A stretch of DNA of 64,000 nucleotides from Nocardioides sp. SLBN-35 (GTDB lineage Bacteria; Actinomycetota; Actinomycetes; Propionibacteriales; Nocardioidaceae): positions 5,270,001 through 5,334,000 of the forward strand of contig NZ_VFNU01000001.1 in NCBI RefSeq assembly GCF_006715725.1, in the 5' to 3' direction. The translations under genes and the position numbers were made by a program. Numbering within the stretch: the stretch's first letter is position 1; each line of letters starts with the position of its first letter. Below the pieces are notes generated by a model. The model saw only the letters and a list, made by a program, of their open reading frames with translations, did no database searches and was not told the origin of the DNA. This document shows positions 49,356-57,514 of this stretch, piece after piece.

Positions 49356-51791
49356 CTACATCCCGTTGACGTACTCCGAGATCGCGCGCTCCATGTCGAG
49401 GCGCATCCCGGCGTGAGACCACGCCGCCGACCGCTCCACCTCAACACGCCAGAAGTTGAACACGGCGTCGATACGACGTCGCTGCGCCTCGTCTCGCGCC
49501 ACGGCCCGTCCCCTTCGCAAGTAGTGGAGCGCGGTGATGTAGGGGTGCTCGGTCACCCGGTCGGCGGTTTGCACGCGGGCGGCGTCGACCGTGTCCAGTC
49601 CTTCGAAGAACGCGTCCTCGTCAAGGGTGCCGGTGACGACAGCTCCCCGCAGCAACACTGTAGCCAACGTGTTCAGGCTCAAGCCGTCCTCGTGCCTACG
49701 AACAGCCTCGCGCGCCCACGCTTCCGCACGGGACCACCGCGGAGCCTCTGATTCCAGCTCCGCCAGAGCCCGTTGCTCCCAGAATCTGGAGTTCCACTGG
49801 AAGTCGGCTTCGAGGTCGTCGTAGAACTCGGCGGCCGTCTCCGAGCCGAAGGCCTCAACGATCCTGCGGGCATCCATGAGCCGCGCCACAAATGTCACCT
49901 CGCGCGTGCGCAGGGTGATCGCCATGGGCTGCACATAGGGACCCAGCGCGCGAGCCAACGCCGTCGTGGCGGCACGCCGGTCTTCAACGGAGAGTGTGCG
50001 CTTCGCCGCCTCTGCAGCGAGACCCATGTGCCGGACCGAGACCCTCGCGGCAGTCACCTGCGCAAGACGGGAGAGGCGCTCGGAGGAAAGCACCTCGTTC
50101 AGCGTCCGGAAGTCAGCGTCCACCGCACGCGCAAGGACCCCCATCGGGATCTCATGCCGAACCTCGCTCGCCGTTAGGAGCAGCCTGAGGACCTGAATCT
50201 CAACCGGGTCGGTGACGTCCGCGTACGCCTCCTCATAGCGCGCAGCGAATGACCTCCCGCGAGTGATCGCTGCCAACCCGTCCACCAGCGACGACCGATG
50301 CCTCCGCTGAAGGTACTTCACCTGCTCAGCACGCGGCATCCCGGCCAGTACGTTGAGCCGCTTCTTCGAGTCGAGCTTGGCGAGCAGTCGGCCAACCTCA
50401 TCGCCTTCGAGGTCGTCGACGACGTGCGCCGCGATCAGCGAATCCCCGAGCCGGAGCTTGAGCTGGGGGAGTCGAGCTGTCCGCACGCTCGTCACCAAGG
50501 TGATCGCCACGCCCGAACGGGCACAAAGTGCCTCCAACTCGGAGACAGCGTCGACGAACTCGACCAACCGCTCGACGCGGAGAACCTTTCTCATCCCGAC
50601 CTTCGCCATCCAGTGGATGGCCTTCGCGTTGAGAGTGACGTCTCCGTTGTGTTCAAGGATCCCGACTCCAGCATTTTCGACCTCATGCAGGTACGACATC
50701 TCTGCAGTGGTGGTGCCACTGAGCTCACCGTGGAACGCCAAGACGTTGAGGCCCTTGGGGCGGAAGGGCTCGCTCGGACTCAGGCGTTCGACCAAGGTCC
50801 TCTCGAAGGGAAGATTGTCGCGCAGGTCTTGCCATGTGGGCTCGTCGCCGTCATAGATGTCATGCCACCGATCAGCGCGGTAGGTTGGCGAGCGAAACTC
50901 CCTGTAGAAAGCCATCGCCAGCGGATTTATTCCGCCCGTGGACTCGATCGCTTGGTCCTCACCGATCCGCGCGAGAGCAGCCTCGGTATCGTCGGCGACC
51001 GAGCGAAAGAACTCCTCTGCCTTCATCCGCACCGCAATGATGCCTGATTGCTTGAAACGAAACTCCTCGTATTCGGTGAATGACGGCTTAACGACGAGAC
51101 GGGGACGCTCGCTGTCGACTCTGCTCAAGAGTGGTGCGGCAAGGTCGAGTTCATCGTCCAACGATGCACCGACTGCTACTACGGGCACGCCCGACGACCA
51201 TTCATCCCAGAAGATCTTGTGAGCTGCCCCGCCTTCCTTCGCCGCCGCGAGGTACTCGAGTGACCCAAACACCAGGTCCCGGCTAAGCGAGTCACCGTGG
51301 AGATGAACCATCGAGACGCGGTCCATGGGGTTGCGCGTTGCATTCCACGGGTCGCGCCAGGACAGAGAAGAAAGTTGCTGCTTGGCGCGCGACTTGTACC
51401 TGTCCTGGAATGCTCGCGTCGCCACGTCGTCGATGTTGAGGTTCCATATCATCCGCCACGGAACTGCCACGAGGTCGGCGTACCAATCGGGAACAGTACA
51501 GTGAGTGAACCTCGGGCAGATGAAGTCCTTGGGTGCCGTGCCTCCACTATTCTGGGCGATCGTGGCAGCCAGGTCGTAGACGAGTCGCAAGTTCCCGGCG
51601 CCGTCGTCCGGAATGTCGTACTCCGCAAGCAACTCGTCGCGAAGGCCGTTTCCCGTCGGCAGCTCATGTCCAGCCGCATTGGTCGAGCCCATGCTCGCGC
51701 CTGCACCCAGGACGAGCGAGTACTGAGCTAGCAGCAGACCTTCCATAACACTCTGCCACTGGTCGTCATCGAGTTCTGAGGGCTTGGTCAC
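49356..51791 (-). CDS. SIR2-domain, STAND-like, helical-repeat protein; candidate anti-phage defence
   Basis: An 811-residue protein. Residues about 22-265 are a SIR2-like domain: GAGAS (29-33), WNLNIDD with Asn119/Asp121, HLHGD with His165, and VVAVGASLDD (204-213). These match the NAD-binding and catalytic positions of bacterial defence SIR2 domains. Residues about 340-520 resemble a STAND-type NTPase core, but the Walker A-like loop AFHGELSGTTT (352-362) has Thr where Lys is expected, and the Walker B-like RKVLRVERLVEF is also degenerate; TLVTSVR looks like sensor 1. Residues 530-811 are helical, TPR-like (RALAELESEAPRWSRAEAWA, LSLNTLATVLLRG). GTG at 51791 follows GGAGGAA. Two lines I counted had 52 and 63 percent GC, well below neighbours. 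The organisation recalls Avs5/DSR-type NAD-depleting systems; assignment is inference. Confidence 0.82.
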   Translation of the reverse strand: MTKPSELDDDQWQSVMEGLLLAQYSLVLGAGASMGSTNAAGHELPTGNGLRDELLAEYDIPDDGAGNLRLVYDLAATIAQNSGGTAPKDFICPRFTHCTVPDWYADLVAVPWRMIWNLNIDDVATRAFQDRYKSRAKQQLSSLSWRDPWNATRNPMDRVSMVHLHGDSLSRDLVFGSLEYLAAAKEGGAAHKIFWDEWSSGVPVVAVGASLDDELDLAAPLLSRVDSERPRLVVKPSFTEYEEFRFKQSGIIAVRMKAEEFFRSVADDTEAALARIGEDQAIESTGGINPLAMAFYREFRSPTYRADRWHDIYDGDEPTWQDLRDNLPFERTLVERLSPSEPFRPKGLNVLAFHGELSGTTTAEMSYLHEVENAGVGILEHNGDVTLNAKAIHWMAKVGMRKVLRVERLVEFVDAVSELEALCARSGVAITLVTSVRTARLPQLKLRLGDSLIAAHVVDDLEGDEVGRLLAKLDSKKRLNVLAGMPRAEQVKYLQRRHRSSLVDGLAAITRGRSFAARYEEAYADVTDPVEIQVLRLLLTASEVRHEIPMGVLARAVDADFRTLNEVLSSERLSRLAQVTAARVSVRHMGLAAEAAKRTLSVEDRRAATTALARALGPYVQPMAITLRTREVTFVARLMDARRIVEAFGSETAAEFYDDLEADFQWNSRFWEQRALAELESEAPRWSRAEAWAREAVRRHEDGLSLNTLATVLLRGAVVTGTLDEDAFFEGLDTVDAARVQTADRVTEHPYITALHYLRRGRAVARDEAQRRRIDAVFNFWRVEVERSAAWSHAGMRLDMERAISEYVNGM

Positions 51792-51937
51792 GACATTCCT
51801 CCGCCTCTGCTTGGCGCTGCAACTGGACCGGCAGAGTAGCCCGGCCGCCGGTCGACGTCGGTGGAAATCGGTACCACGCTCGCTGTCGGTTCGCCCGGGA
51901 CGACGCGCGCGTGACAATACGCCTTCTTCGCAGCACC

Positions 51938-52777
51938 TCAGAGGTCCAGCAAGACCAGCTCGCGGGTGATCTCCTTCGCCCGCGCCTCCGCGGCCGCCGT
52001 GCCGGCGGCCACGATGTCGCGCATCCCGCGCTCCTCGAACGCCGCGATCGCCCGCTCTGTGCTGCCGTTCGGGCTGCTGACCGCGCGCCGCAGCGCGGCC
52101 GGATCGGCGTCCGGGTCGTCGAGCAGCCGGCCCGCCCCGGCGACGGTGTGGGCAGCGAGGGTGCGGGCCAGGTCGGCGGGCAGGCCGAGCCGCCCCCCCG
52201 CCCCGGCCATCGCCTCGGCCAGGTAGAACACGTACGCCGGCCCCGACCCGCTCACCGCCCCCACGGCGTCGATCTGGTCCTCGTCGACCTCGACCACGAG
52301 CCCGACGGTGGCGAAGACGTCCTTGACCGCCTGCAGGTGGGGCGGTGTGGCGTGGGCGCCGGCGACGAGCGCCGTGACGCCGTACCCCACCCGGGCGGGG
52401 GTGTTCGGCATCGACCGGACCACCGGCTGTCCGCCGGGCAGGACCGCCTCGATGCTCGCCAGCGGTACGGCGCCCGCCACGCTCACCACCACCGTGTCCG
52501 GCGCCAGCACCGGCGCGATCTCGACCGCCACCTCCCGGACCAGCCCCGGCTTCACCCCGAGCACGACGAGCCCGGCCCCGGTCGCTGCACGGACGTTGGC
52601 GTCGGCGTCCTCGGTGGCGGTCGCGGTGACGCCGTAGGTGTCGGCGAGCCAGGCCGCGCGGGCCGTCGTACGGACGGTCGCGCGGACCTGGCCCGCCGGG
52701 AAGCCGCTCCTCAGGAGCCCGGCCATGATGGCCTCGCTCATCGAGCCGCAGCCGAGGAACGCGATCGTCGTGCTCAT
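51938..52777 (-). CDS. proC: Pyrroline-5-carboxylate reductase
   Basis: A 279-residue enzyme making proline from P5C with NAD(P)H. N-terminal dinucleotide motif IAFLGCGSMSEAIMAGL, VVLGVKP, RSMPNTPARVGYG and the C-terminal substrate signature VSGSGPAYVFYLAEAM. Intact and with normal GC, so it marks the right-hand edge of the foreign-looking patch. Confidence 0.95.
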   Translation of the reverse strand: MSTTIAFLGCGSMSEAIMAGLLRSGFPAGQVRATVRTTARAAWLADTYGVTATATEDADANVRAATGAGLVVLGVKPGLVREVAVEIAPVLAPDTVVVSVAGAVPLASIEAVLPGGQPVVRSMPNTPARVGYGVTALVAGAHATPPHLQAVKDVFATVGLVVEVDEDQIDAVGAVSGSGPAYVFYLAEAMAGAGGRLGLPADLARTLAAHTVAGAGRLLDDPDADPAALRRAVSSPNGSTERAIAAFEERGMRDIVAAGTAAAEARAKEITRELVLLDL

Positions 52778-52807
52778 GCCGCGATCATGCCAAGGCGCGC
52801 TCCACCG

Positions 52808-54250
52808 TCAGCGAGCGGCGGCTACCGTGCCCGCGTGGAGGCCGGGACGGCGGCCACTCCACGGCATGGCCTCCTCGAGCTGCGCGGCGACCCGGATGAG
52901 CAGCGCCTCCGAGTTCGAGTCCCCGGCCAGCTGGACGCCGATCGGCAGGCCCTGCGAGGACTGGCCGAGCGGCAGGCTGATCGCAGGTGCGCCGTTCTGG
53001 TTGAAGGGCGAGGTGAACGAGCAGGCGTCGAAGATTCGCGTGGTCCACTCCGCGGCCGTGAGGTCGGCGTTCGCGTCGAGCTGCCCGAGGGGAAGCGCAG
53101 GGGTGTTCATCGTGGGCGTCAGCAGCAGGTCGTGGTCGCCGAAGAACCGGCCGATGCTGCGGGACAGCGCGTTGGCCCGGTCGAGGGCCGTGCAGACGTC
53201 GAGCCCGGTGAGCGTCCGGCCGTGCTGGACGCACGCCCAGGACGTGCGCTCGAGGTTGTCCGGACCCGCCGTGCGCCCGGTCATGGCCTCGATCCCGGCG
53301 ACGGCGTGTGCGAGGAAGGCCGTCCAGAGCACGAGGTTGGTCTCGAGCAGCACCTCCCAGTCGATCACCGGGGTCGCCCGGTCGACGTGGTGCCCCGCCG
53401 CCTCGAGGGTCGCCGCGACCTCCTCGACCACCTGCGCGACCTCGGGGTCGACCCAGCTGCCGGCCCACGACTCCGTGTGGACGGCGATCCGCAGCCGGCC
53501 CGGGTTCGCGCCGACCTCCTCGGCCCACGGCCGCTCCGGCGGCGCGACCACGAACGGGTCGCCCGGGCAGGCCCCGGCCACGGCGTCGAGAAGTGCGGCG
53601 GTGTCACGCACGGTGCGGGTCACGGCCAGCTCGCAGCCCATCCCGAACAGCGCGTCGCCCGAGTCCGGTCCGACGGAGACCCTGCCGCGTCCGGGCTTGA
53701 GGCCGACCAGGCCGTTGCAGGCGGCGGGGATCCGGATCGAGCCACCGCCGTCGTTCGCGTGCGCCACCGGCACCGCACCGGCGGCGACCAGTGCCGCCGA
53801 GCCGCCGCTGGACCCGCCGGCACTGTGCGCCGTGTTCCAAGGGTTCCGGGTGGGGCCGTAGGCGAGCGCCTCGGAGCTGCCGTTGAAGCCCAGCTCCGGC
53901 GTGGTGGTGACCGCCAGCGTCGCGAGGCCGGCGGCGCGGAAGCGCTCCATCAAGAAGGTGTCCGCCGGCGGCGCGATGCCATCGCCGAGAAGCCGGGTGC
54001 CCATCCGGGTCGGCACTCCCCGGGCGTGGATGACGAGGTCCTTGATCGCGAACGGGACACCGCCGAGCACGCCGTCGGCGGCGTGGTCGAGGGGCTTCTC
54101 GAACGGGCCGACGCAGACGGCGTTCAGCTCGGAGACGGCGTTGATGGCCTCGGCGGCCAGCGTCGCCACCTCCTCCGCGGTGACGTCGCCGGCAGCGATG
54201 ACAGCGGCCAGGGCGGTGGCGTCGAGGTCGGCGTACTCATCGATTCTCAT
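52808..54250 (-). CDS. Amidase signature-family hydrolase
   Basis: A 480-residue amidase with the Ser-cisSer-Lys triad: Lys70 in VPFAIKDL, cis-Ser near 147 in HSAGGSSGGSAALV, nucleophile Ser171 in NDGGGSIRIPA. Substrate unknown; the family includes indoleacetamide and peptide amidases. It is 30 bp upstream of proC on the same strand and divergent from a LuxR regulator, so it may belong to the catabolic block to its right. Confidence 0.92.
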   Translation of the reverse strand: MRIDEYADLDATALAAVIAAGDVTAEEVATLAAEAINAVSELNAVCVGPFEKPLDHAADGVLGGVPFAIKDLVIHARGVPTRMGTRLLGDGIAPPADTFLMERFRAAGLATLAVTTTPELGFNGSSEALAYGPTRNPWNTAHSAGGSSGGSAALVAAGAVPVAHANDGGGSIRIPAACNGLVGLKPGRGRVSVGPDSGDALFGMGCELAVTRTVRDTAALLDAVAGACPGDPFVVAPPERPWAEEVGANPGRLRIAVHTESWAGSWVDPEVAQVVEEVAATLEAAGHHVDRATPVIDWEVLLETNLVLWTAFLAHAVAGIEAMTGRTAGPDNLERTSWACVQHGRTLTGLDVCTALDRANALSRSIGRFFGDHDLLLTPTMNTPALPLGQLDANADLTAAEWTTRIFDACSFTSPFNQNGAPAISLPLGQSSQGLPIGVQLAGDSNSEALLIRVAAQLEEAMPWSGRRPGLHAGTVAAAR

Positions 54251-54428
54251 CGGGCATTCCTTCGGTCACGGGAGGTGGTCGGCACGTCGAGGCGACCCTT
54301 CTCCCGACCCTAGGAACTCGTGACGTGGCGCACATCGGCGCAAAAGCCGATACGCCCGCGGCGGGGGGCCTCCCTTGACACCGACCGGGCCGGCGCCGAA
54401 AACTTCGTACCCGAACGAGAGGTTGTCC

Positions 54429-55400
54429 ATGACCGCTGACCTGCAGTGGTGGCCCCGGCTCGCCGCCGACGTCCGCGCGGCCGGTCGCGGCGATCTCGCC
54501 GTCCAGGAACCACTCCTCGAGATGCGCGACCGACTCGGCTTCGACTGCGCGGCGCTCGTCGCCCACCACCGGCCGGTGGTCAACCTCAGCTATCCCAGCG
54601 AGGCCTTCGACTACCTCGCGTCGACCTACAGCCGGACCTGCCCGGTCCACCAGCACATCGTCCGGCGTGGTGTGCCGATGCGCTTCGTCGACGTGCCGTT
54701 CGACCTGCACGAGACGCGCACCTACCAGGACGTCATCGCGCCCAACCGCTTCCGCGAGGGCGTGACTCTGCCCCTGCCGGACGGCGGCTTCGTCGCCCTG
54801 AGCTCGACGCACGCCCGGCCGCTGGACGAGCGTTCCCTGATGGCGCTGGCGATGCTGGCGTACGACCTCGCCGCGCTGGCCGACCCCGGCGCCGACGACC
54901 GACGCGCGGACCTGGTGCTGGCGGTGGCGCGCGACCAGGTGGAGGTCCGCGCCGGCAGTCTCGACGAATCGCCGCTGAGCCCCGGCGACCTCCGCCTCAC
55001 CGCGCGCCTGAGCGCGACGCGCCCCCAGGGTCTGCGCTTCGCGCACCGCGCCGTCGACGGCACGTGGTGGTGGGTCCACGGCGTACGCCGTCCGCGGGTC
55101 GCTGTCGTCCGGTTGGGCCGCGCCTCCGTGTTCGGCGACCTGACCAGCCGCGAGCTCGACGTCGTCGGCCTGGTCGCGCGGGGCTGGTCGAACGAGCAGG
55201 TCTCCCGAGCGCTGGGCATCGCGGTGCGCACGGTGCGCAGCCACGTCGAGTCCGCGATGGGCAAGCTCGGCTGCGCCAACCGCACCGCCCTGGCCCGCTC
55301 GGCCGTCGAGAACGACCTCGACTCGATCGACGCGCTGCGGGTGGCCTCGGCGTTCCCGCTGGCCGGGAGGTCCCCTGACGGATCCGGTCCGCGCTCCTAG
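54429..55400 (+). CDS. LuxR-type transcriptional regulator
   Basis: A 323-residue regulator with an N-terminal ligand/GAF-like domain (FDCAALVAHHRPVVNLSYPS) and a C-terminal LuxR helix-turn-helix (about 255-305; LTSRELDVVGLVARGWSNEQ, IAVRTVRSHVESAMGKLGC). No phospho-acceptor receiver. ATG at 54429 with GAGAGG; TTGACA at 54375-54380 could be its -35. Divergent from the amidase and 44 bp upstream of the KstD-like gene, so it probably regulates one or both. Confidence 0.88.
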   Translation: MTADLQWWPRLAADVRAAGRGDLAVQEPLLEMRDRLGFDCAALVAHHRPVVNLSYPSEAFDYLASTYSRTCPVHQHIVRRGVPMRFVDVPFDLHETRTYQDVIAPNRFREGVTLPLPDGGFVALSSTHARPLDERSLMALAMLAYDLAALADPGADDRRADLVLAVARDQVEVRAGSLDESPLSPGDLRLTARLSATRPQGLRFAHRAVDGTWWWVHGVRRPRVAVVRLGRASVFGDLTSRELDVVGLVARGWSNEQVSRALGIAVRTVRSHVESAMGKLGCANRTALARSAVENDLDSIDALRVASAFPLAGRSPDGSGPRS

Positions 55401-55403
55401 CGT
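55375..55403 (+). promoter_or_regulatory. Candidate promoter of the KstD-like gene
   Basis: CTGACG (55375-55380), 17-bp spacer, TAGCGT (55398-55403); the -10 overlaps the stop codon of the LuxR gene. Confidence 0.5.
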
Positions 55404-55444
55404 CGCCGGAGCCGCAAGGGCGTCCGCGAGGAGAGGAAACGGAA

Positions 55445-56995
55445 ATGGACTGGGCCGAGGAGTACGACGTACTGGTAGCCGGATCAGGCGCCGGCGGGGT
55501 GATCGGCGCCTACACCGCCGCTCGCGAGGGACTGAGCGTCCTGCTGGTCGAGGCCAGTGACAAGTTCGGCGGCACCACCGCCTACTCCGGTGGGGGCGGG
55601 GCCTGGTTCCCCGTGAACCCGGTGCTGCAACGGGCGGGCACCGACGACACCGTCGAGGACGCGCTGACCTACTACCGCGCTGTCGTCGGCGACCGGACGC
55701 CCCCGGAGCTGCAGGAGACCTACATCCGCGGCGGCGCCGGCCTCATCGAGTACCTCGAGCAGGACGATCACTTCTCGTTCGAGCCGTTCCCGTGGCCGGA
55801 CTACTTCGGCAAGGCGCCCAAGGCCCGCAACGACGGCCAGCGCCACATCATCCCGACCCCGCTGCCGGTCAGCGCGGCTCCCGAGCTGCGCACCCTGGTC
55901 CGCGGCCCGCTCGACAACGACCGCTACGGCACGCCGCAGCCCGAGGACCTGTTCATCGGCGGCCGCGCCCTGGTGGCCCGCGCCCTGACGGCGCTCGCGA
56001 GGTACGACCACGCCGCCACCGTGCGGGAGACCGCGCTGGTCGAGCTCGTCGTCGAGGACGGCGCCGTGGTCGGCGCGATCGTCGAGCACGACGGCGAGCG
56101 CCGCGCGATCCGCGCCCGCCGCGGCGTCGTCATGGCGGCCGGCGGCTTCGAGTCCAACGACGAGCTGCGCCAGAAGTACGGGGTGCCCGGCGTCGCCCGC
56201 GACACCATGGGCCCGCCCACCAACACCGGCCTCGCGCACCAGGCGGGCATCGCCGTGGGCGCGGCCACCGACCTGATGGGCGAGGCGTGGTGGTCCCCCG
56301 GCCTGACCCACCCCGACGGCCGCTCCGCGTTCGCGCTGTGGTTCACCGGCGGCATCTTCGTGGACCAGTCAGGCCGGCGGTTCGTCAACGAGTCCGCCCC
56401 CTACGACCGCCTCGGCCGCGACGTGATCGCCCGCCTCGACGCCGGCGAGATGACGCTCCCGTTCTGGATGGTCTACGACGACCGCGACGGCGTCGTACCG
56501 CCGGTGAAGGCGTCCAACGTCTCCATCACCGACCCCGAGAAGTACGTCGAGGCGGGGCTGTGGCACACGGCGGACACCCTCGAGGAGCTCGCCGAGAAGA
56601 TCGGCGTTCCGGCCGATGCGCTGGTCGCGACCGTCGCGCGCTTCAACGAGCTCGCAGCGTCGGGCGTCGACGAGGACTTCGACCGCGGCGGCGAGGCCTA
56701 CGACCGCTTCTTCTTCGGCGGCGGCTCCCCGCTGGTGCCCGTCGAGCAGGGCCCCTTCCACGCCGCGGCGTTCGGCATCTCCGACCTCGGCACCAAGGGC
56801 GGTCTGCGGACCGACACCACCGCCCGGGTCCTCGACGCCGACGACCGACCGATCCCTGGCCTGTACGCCGCCGGCAACACGATGGCGGCCCCGAGCGGCA
56901 CGGTCTATCCCGGTGGCGGCAACCCGATCGGCGCGAGCATGCTGTTCAGCCACCTCGCGGTCCGGGACCTGGCCGCCGCGGGGGCCGCCGAGTAG
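55445..56995 (+). CDS. FAD-dependent dehydrogenase of the 3-ketosteroid dehydrogenase/flavocytochrome c family
   Basis: A 516-residue flavoprotein. The N-terminal Rossmann motif is VLVAGSGAGGVIGAYTAARE, followed by GGTTAYSGGGGAWFPVNPVL, the KstD-type loop. Also GVVMAAGGFESNDELRQKYG, GIFVDQSGRRFVNES and the C-terminal FAD contact GLYAAGNTMAAPSGTVYPGG. Family members dehydrogenate ring ketones (steroids, cyclohexanones) or reduce fumarate-like substrates; the exact substrate is not evident. A terminator follows. Confidence 0.9.
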   Translation: MDWAEEYDVLVAGSGAGGVIGAYTAAREGLSVLLVEASDKFGGTTAYSGGGGAWFPVNPVLQRAGTDDTVEDALTYYRAVVGDRTPPELQETYIRGGAGLIEYLEQDDHFSFEPFPWPDYFGKAPKARNDGQRHIIPTPLPVSAAPELRTLVRGPLDNDRYGTPQPEDLFIGGRALVARALTALARYDHAATVRETALVELVVEDGAVVGAIVEHDGERRAIRARRGVVMAAGGFESNDELRQKYGVPGVARDTMGPPTNTGLAHQAGIAVGAATDLMGEAWWSPGLTHPDGRSAFALWFTGGIFVDQSGRRFVNESAPYDRLGRDVIARLDAGEMTLPFWMVYDDRDGVVPPVKASNVSITDPEKYVEAGLWHTADTLEELAEKIGVPADALVATVARFNELAASGVDEDFDRGGEAYDRFFFGGGSPLVPVEQGPFHAAAFGISDLGTKGGLRTDTTARVLDADDRPIPGLYAAGNTMAAPSGTVYPGGGNPIGASMLFSHLAVRDLAAAGAAE

Positions 56996-57016
56996 ACCGA
57001 GCAGGGCACCGAGAGC

Positions 57017-57045
57017 GCAGCCGGACGGGAACTCCGTCCGGCTGC
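57017..57045 (+). terminator. Hairpin after the KstD-like gene
   Basis: Perfect 12-bp stem GCAGCCGGACGG/CCGTCCGGCTGC with a GAACT loop, 21 bp past the stop. Confidence 0.75.
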
Positions 57046-57117
57046 TCCTCATCTTGCGGACACTGATGCCGCTTTCGGTCCGACCACGGACGTCGATCCG
57101 TCGGCCGGGTTTCCCGC

Positions 57118-57151
57118 GCTCGGGCATCCGTCAACTGACGGATGCCCGAGC
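57118..57151. promoter_or_regulatory. 34-nt near-perfect palindrome upstream of the symporter operon
   Basis: 16-bp arms (ending ATCCGTCA / TGACGGAT) around a 2-nt AC centre, about 100 bp before the small membrane protein gene. The tiny centre favours an operator over a terminator. A -10-like TAGTTT follows at 57209-57214. Confidence 0.5.
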
Positions 57152-57250
57152 CCACGGGGTCCCCCAGATCGGGCACCTGACCCGATACCGGCTGTGACCG
57201 GGCGCACATAGTTTCGGGTCATCTCGGTCAGACCGAACCCTGGAGGACCC

Positions 57251-57514
57251 ATGACAAGCGCCATCCGTGCGATGTCGTCACGGACCAAGATGACGATCTT
57301 CTGGCTGCTCTTCGGCAGCAGCATCCTGCTCGCCGTGTTCCCGCCGCTGTACCTGGCGGGCAGTGGCGTCGACACCCCCATCCTCGGCGTGCCGTTCAGC
57401 GTCGCCTACTGGATCTTCGACGCCCTCCTCGCCACGGGCGCGGTGTGGCTGCTCTGGATCTTCGAGAACATCCGCGGCGAGGTGGGCGAGGAGCCCGAGG
57501 AGGTGGCTGCCTGA
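57251..57514 (+). CDS. Small two-span membrane protein, symporter partner
   Basis: An 87-residue protein with two membrane helices (about 15-37 and 48-70) and an acidic tail (EVGEEPEEVAA). Small subunits of this kind (DUF3311/DUF997-like) often precede SSS-family symporters. GGAGG lies 6 nt before the ATG, and its stop overlaps the symporter start (TGATG). Confidence 0.82.
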   Translation: MTSAIRAMSSRTKMTIFWLLFGSSILLAVFPPLYLAGSGVDTPILGVPFSVAYWIFDALLATGAVWLLWIFENIRGEVGEEPEEVAA

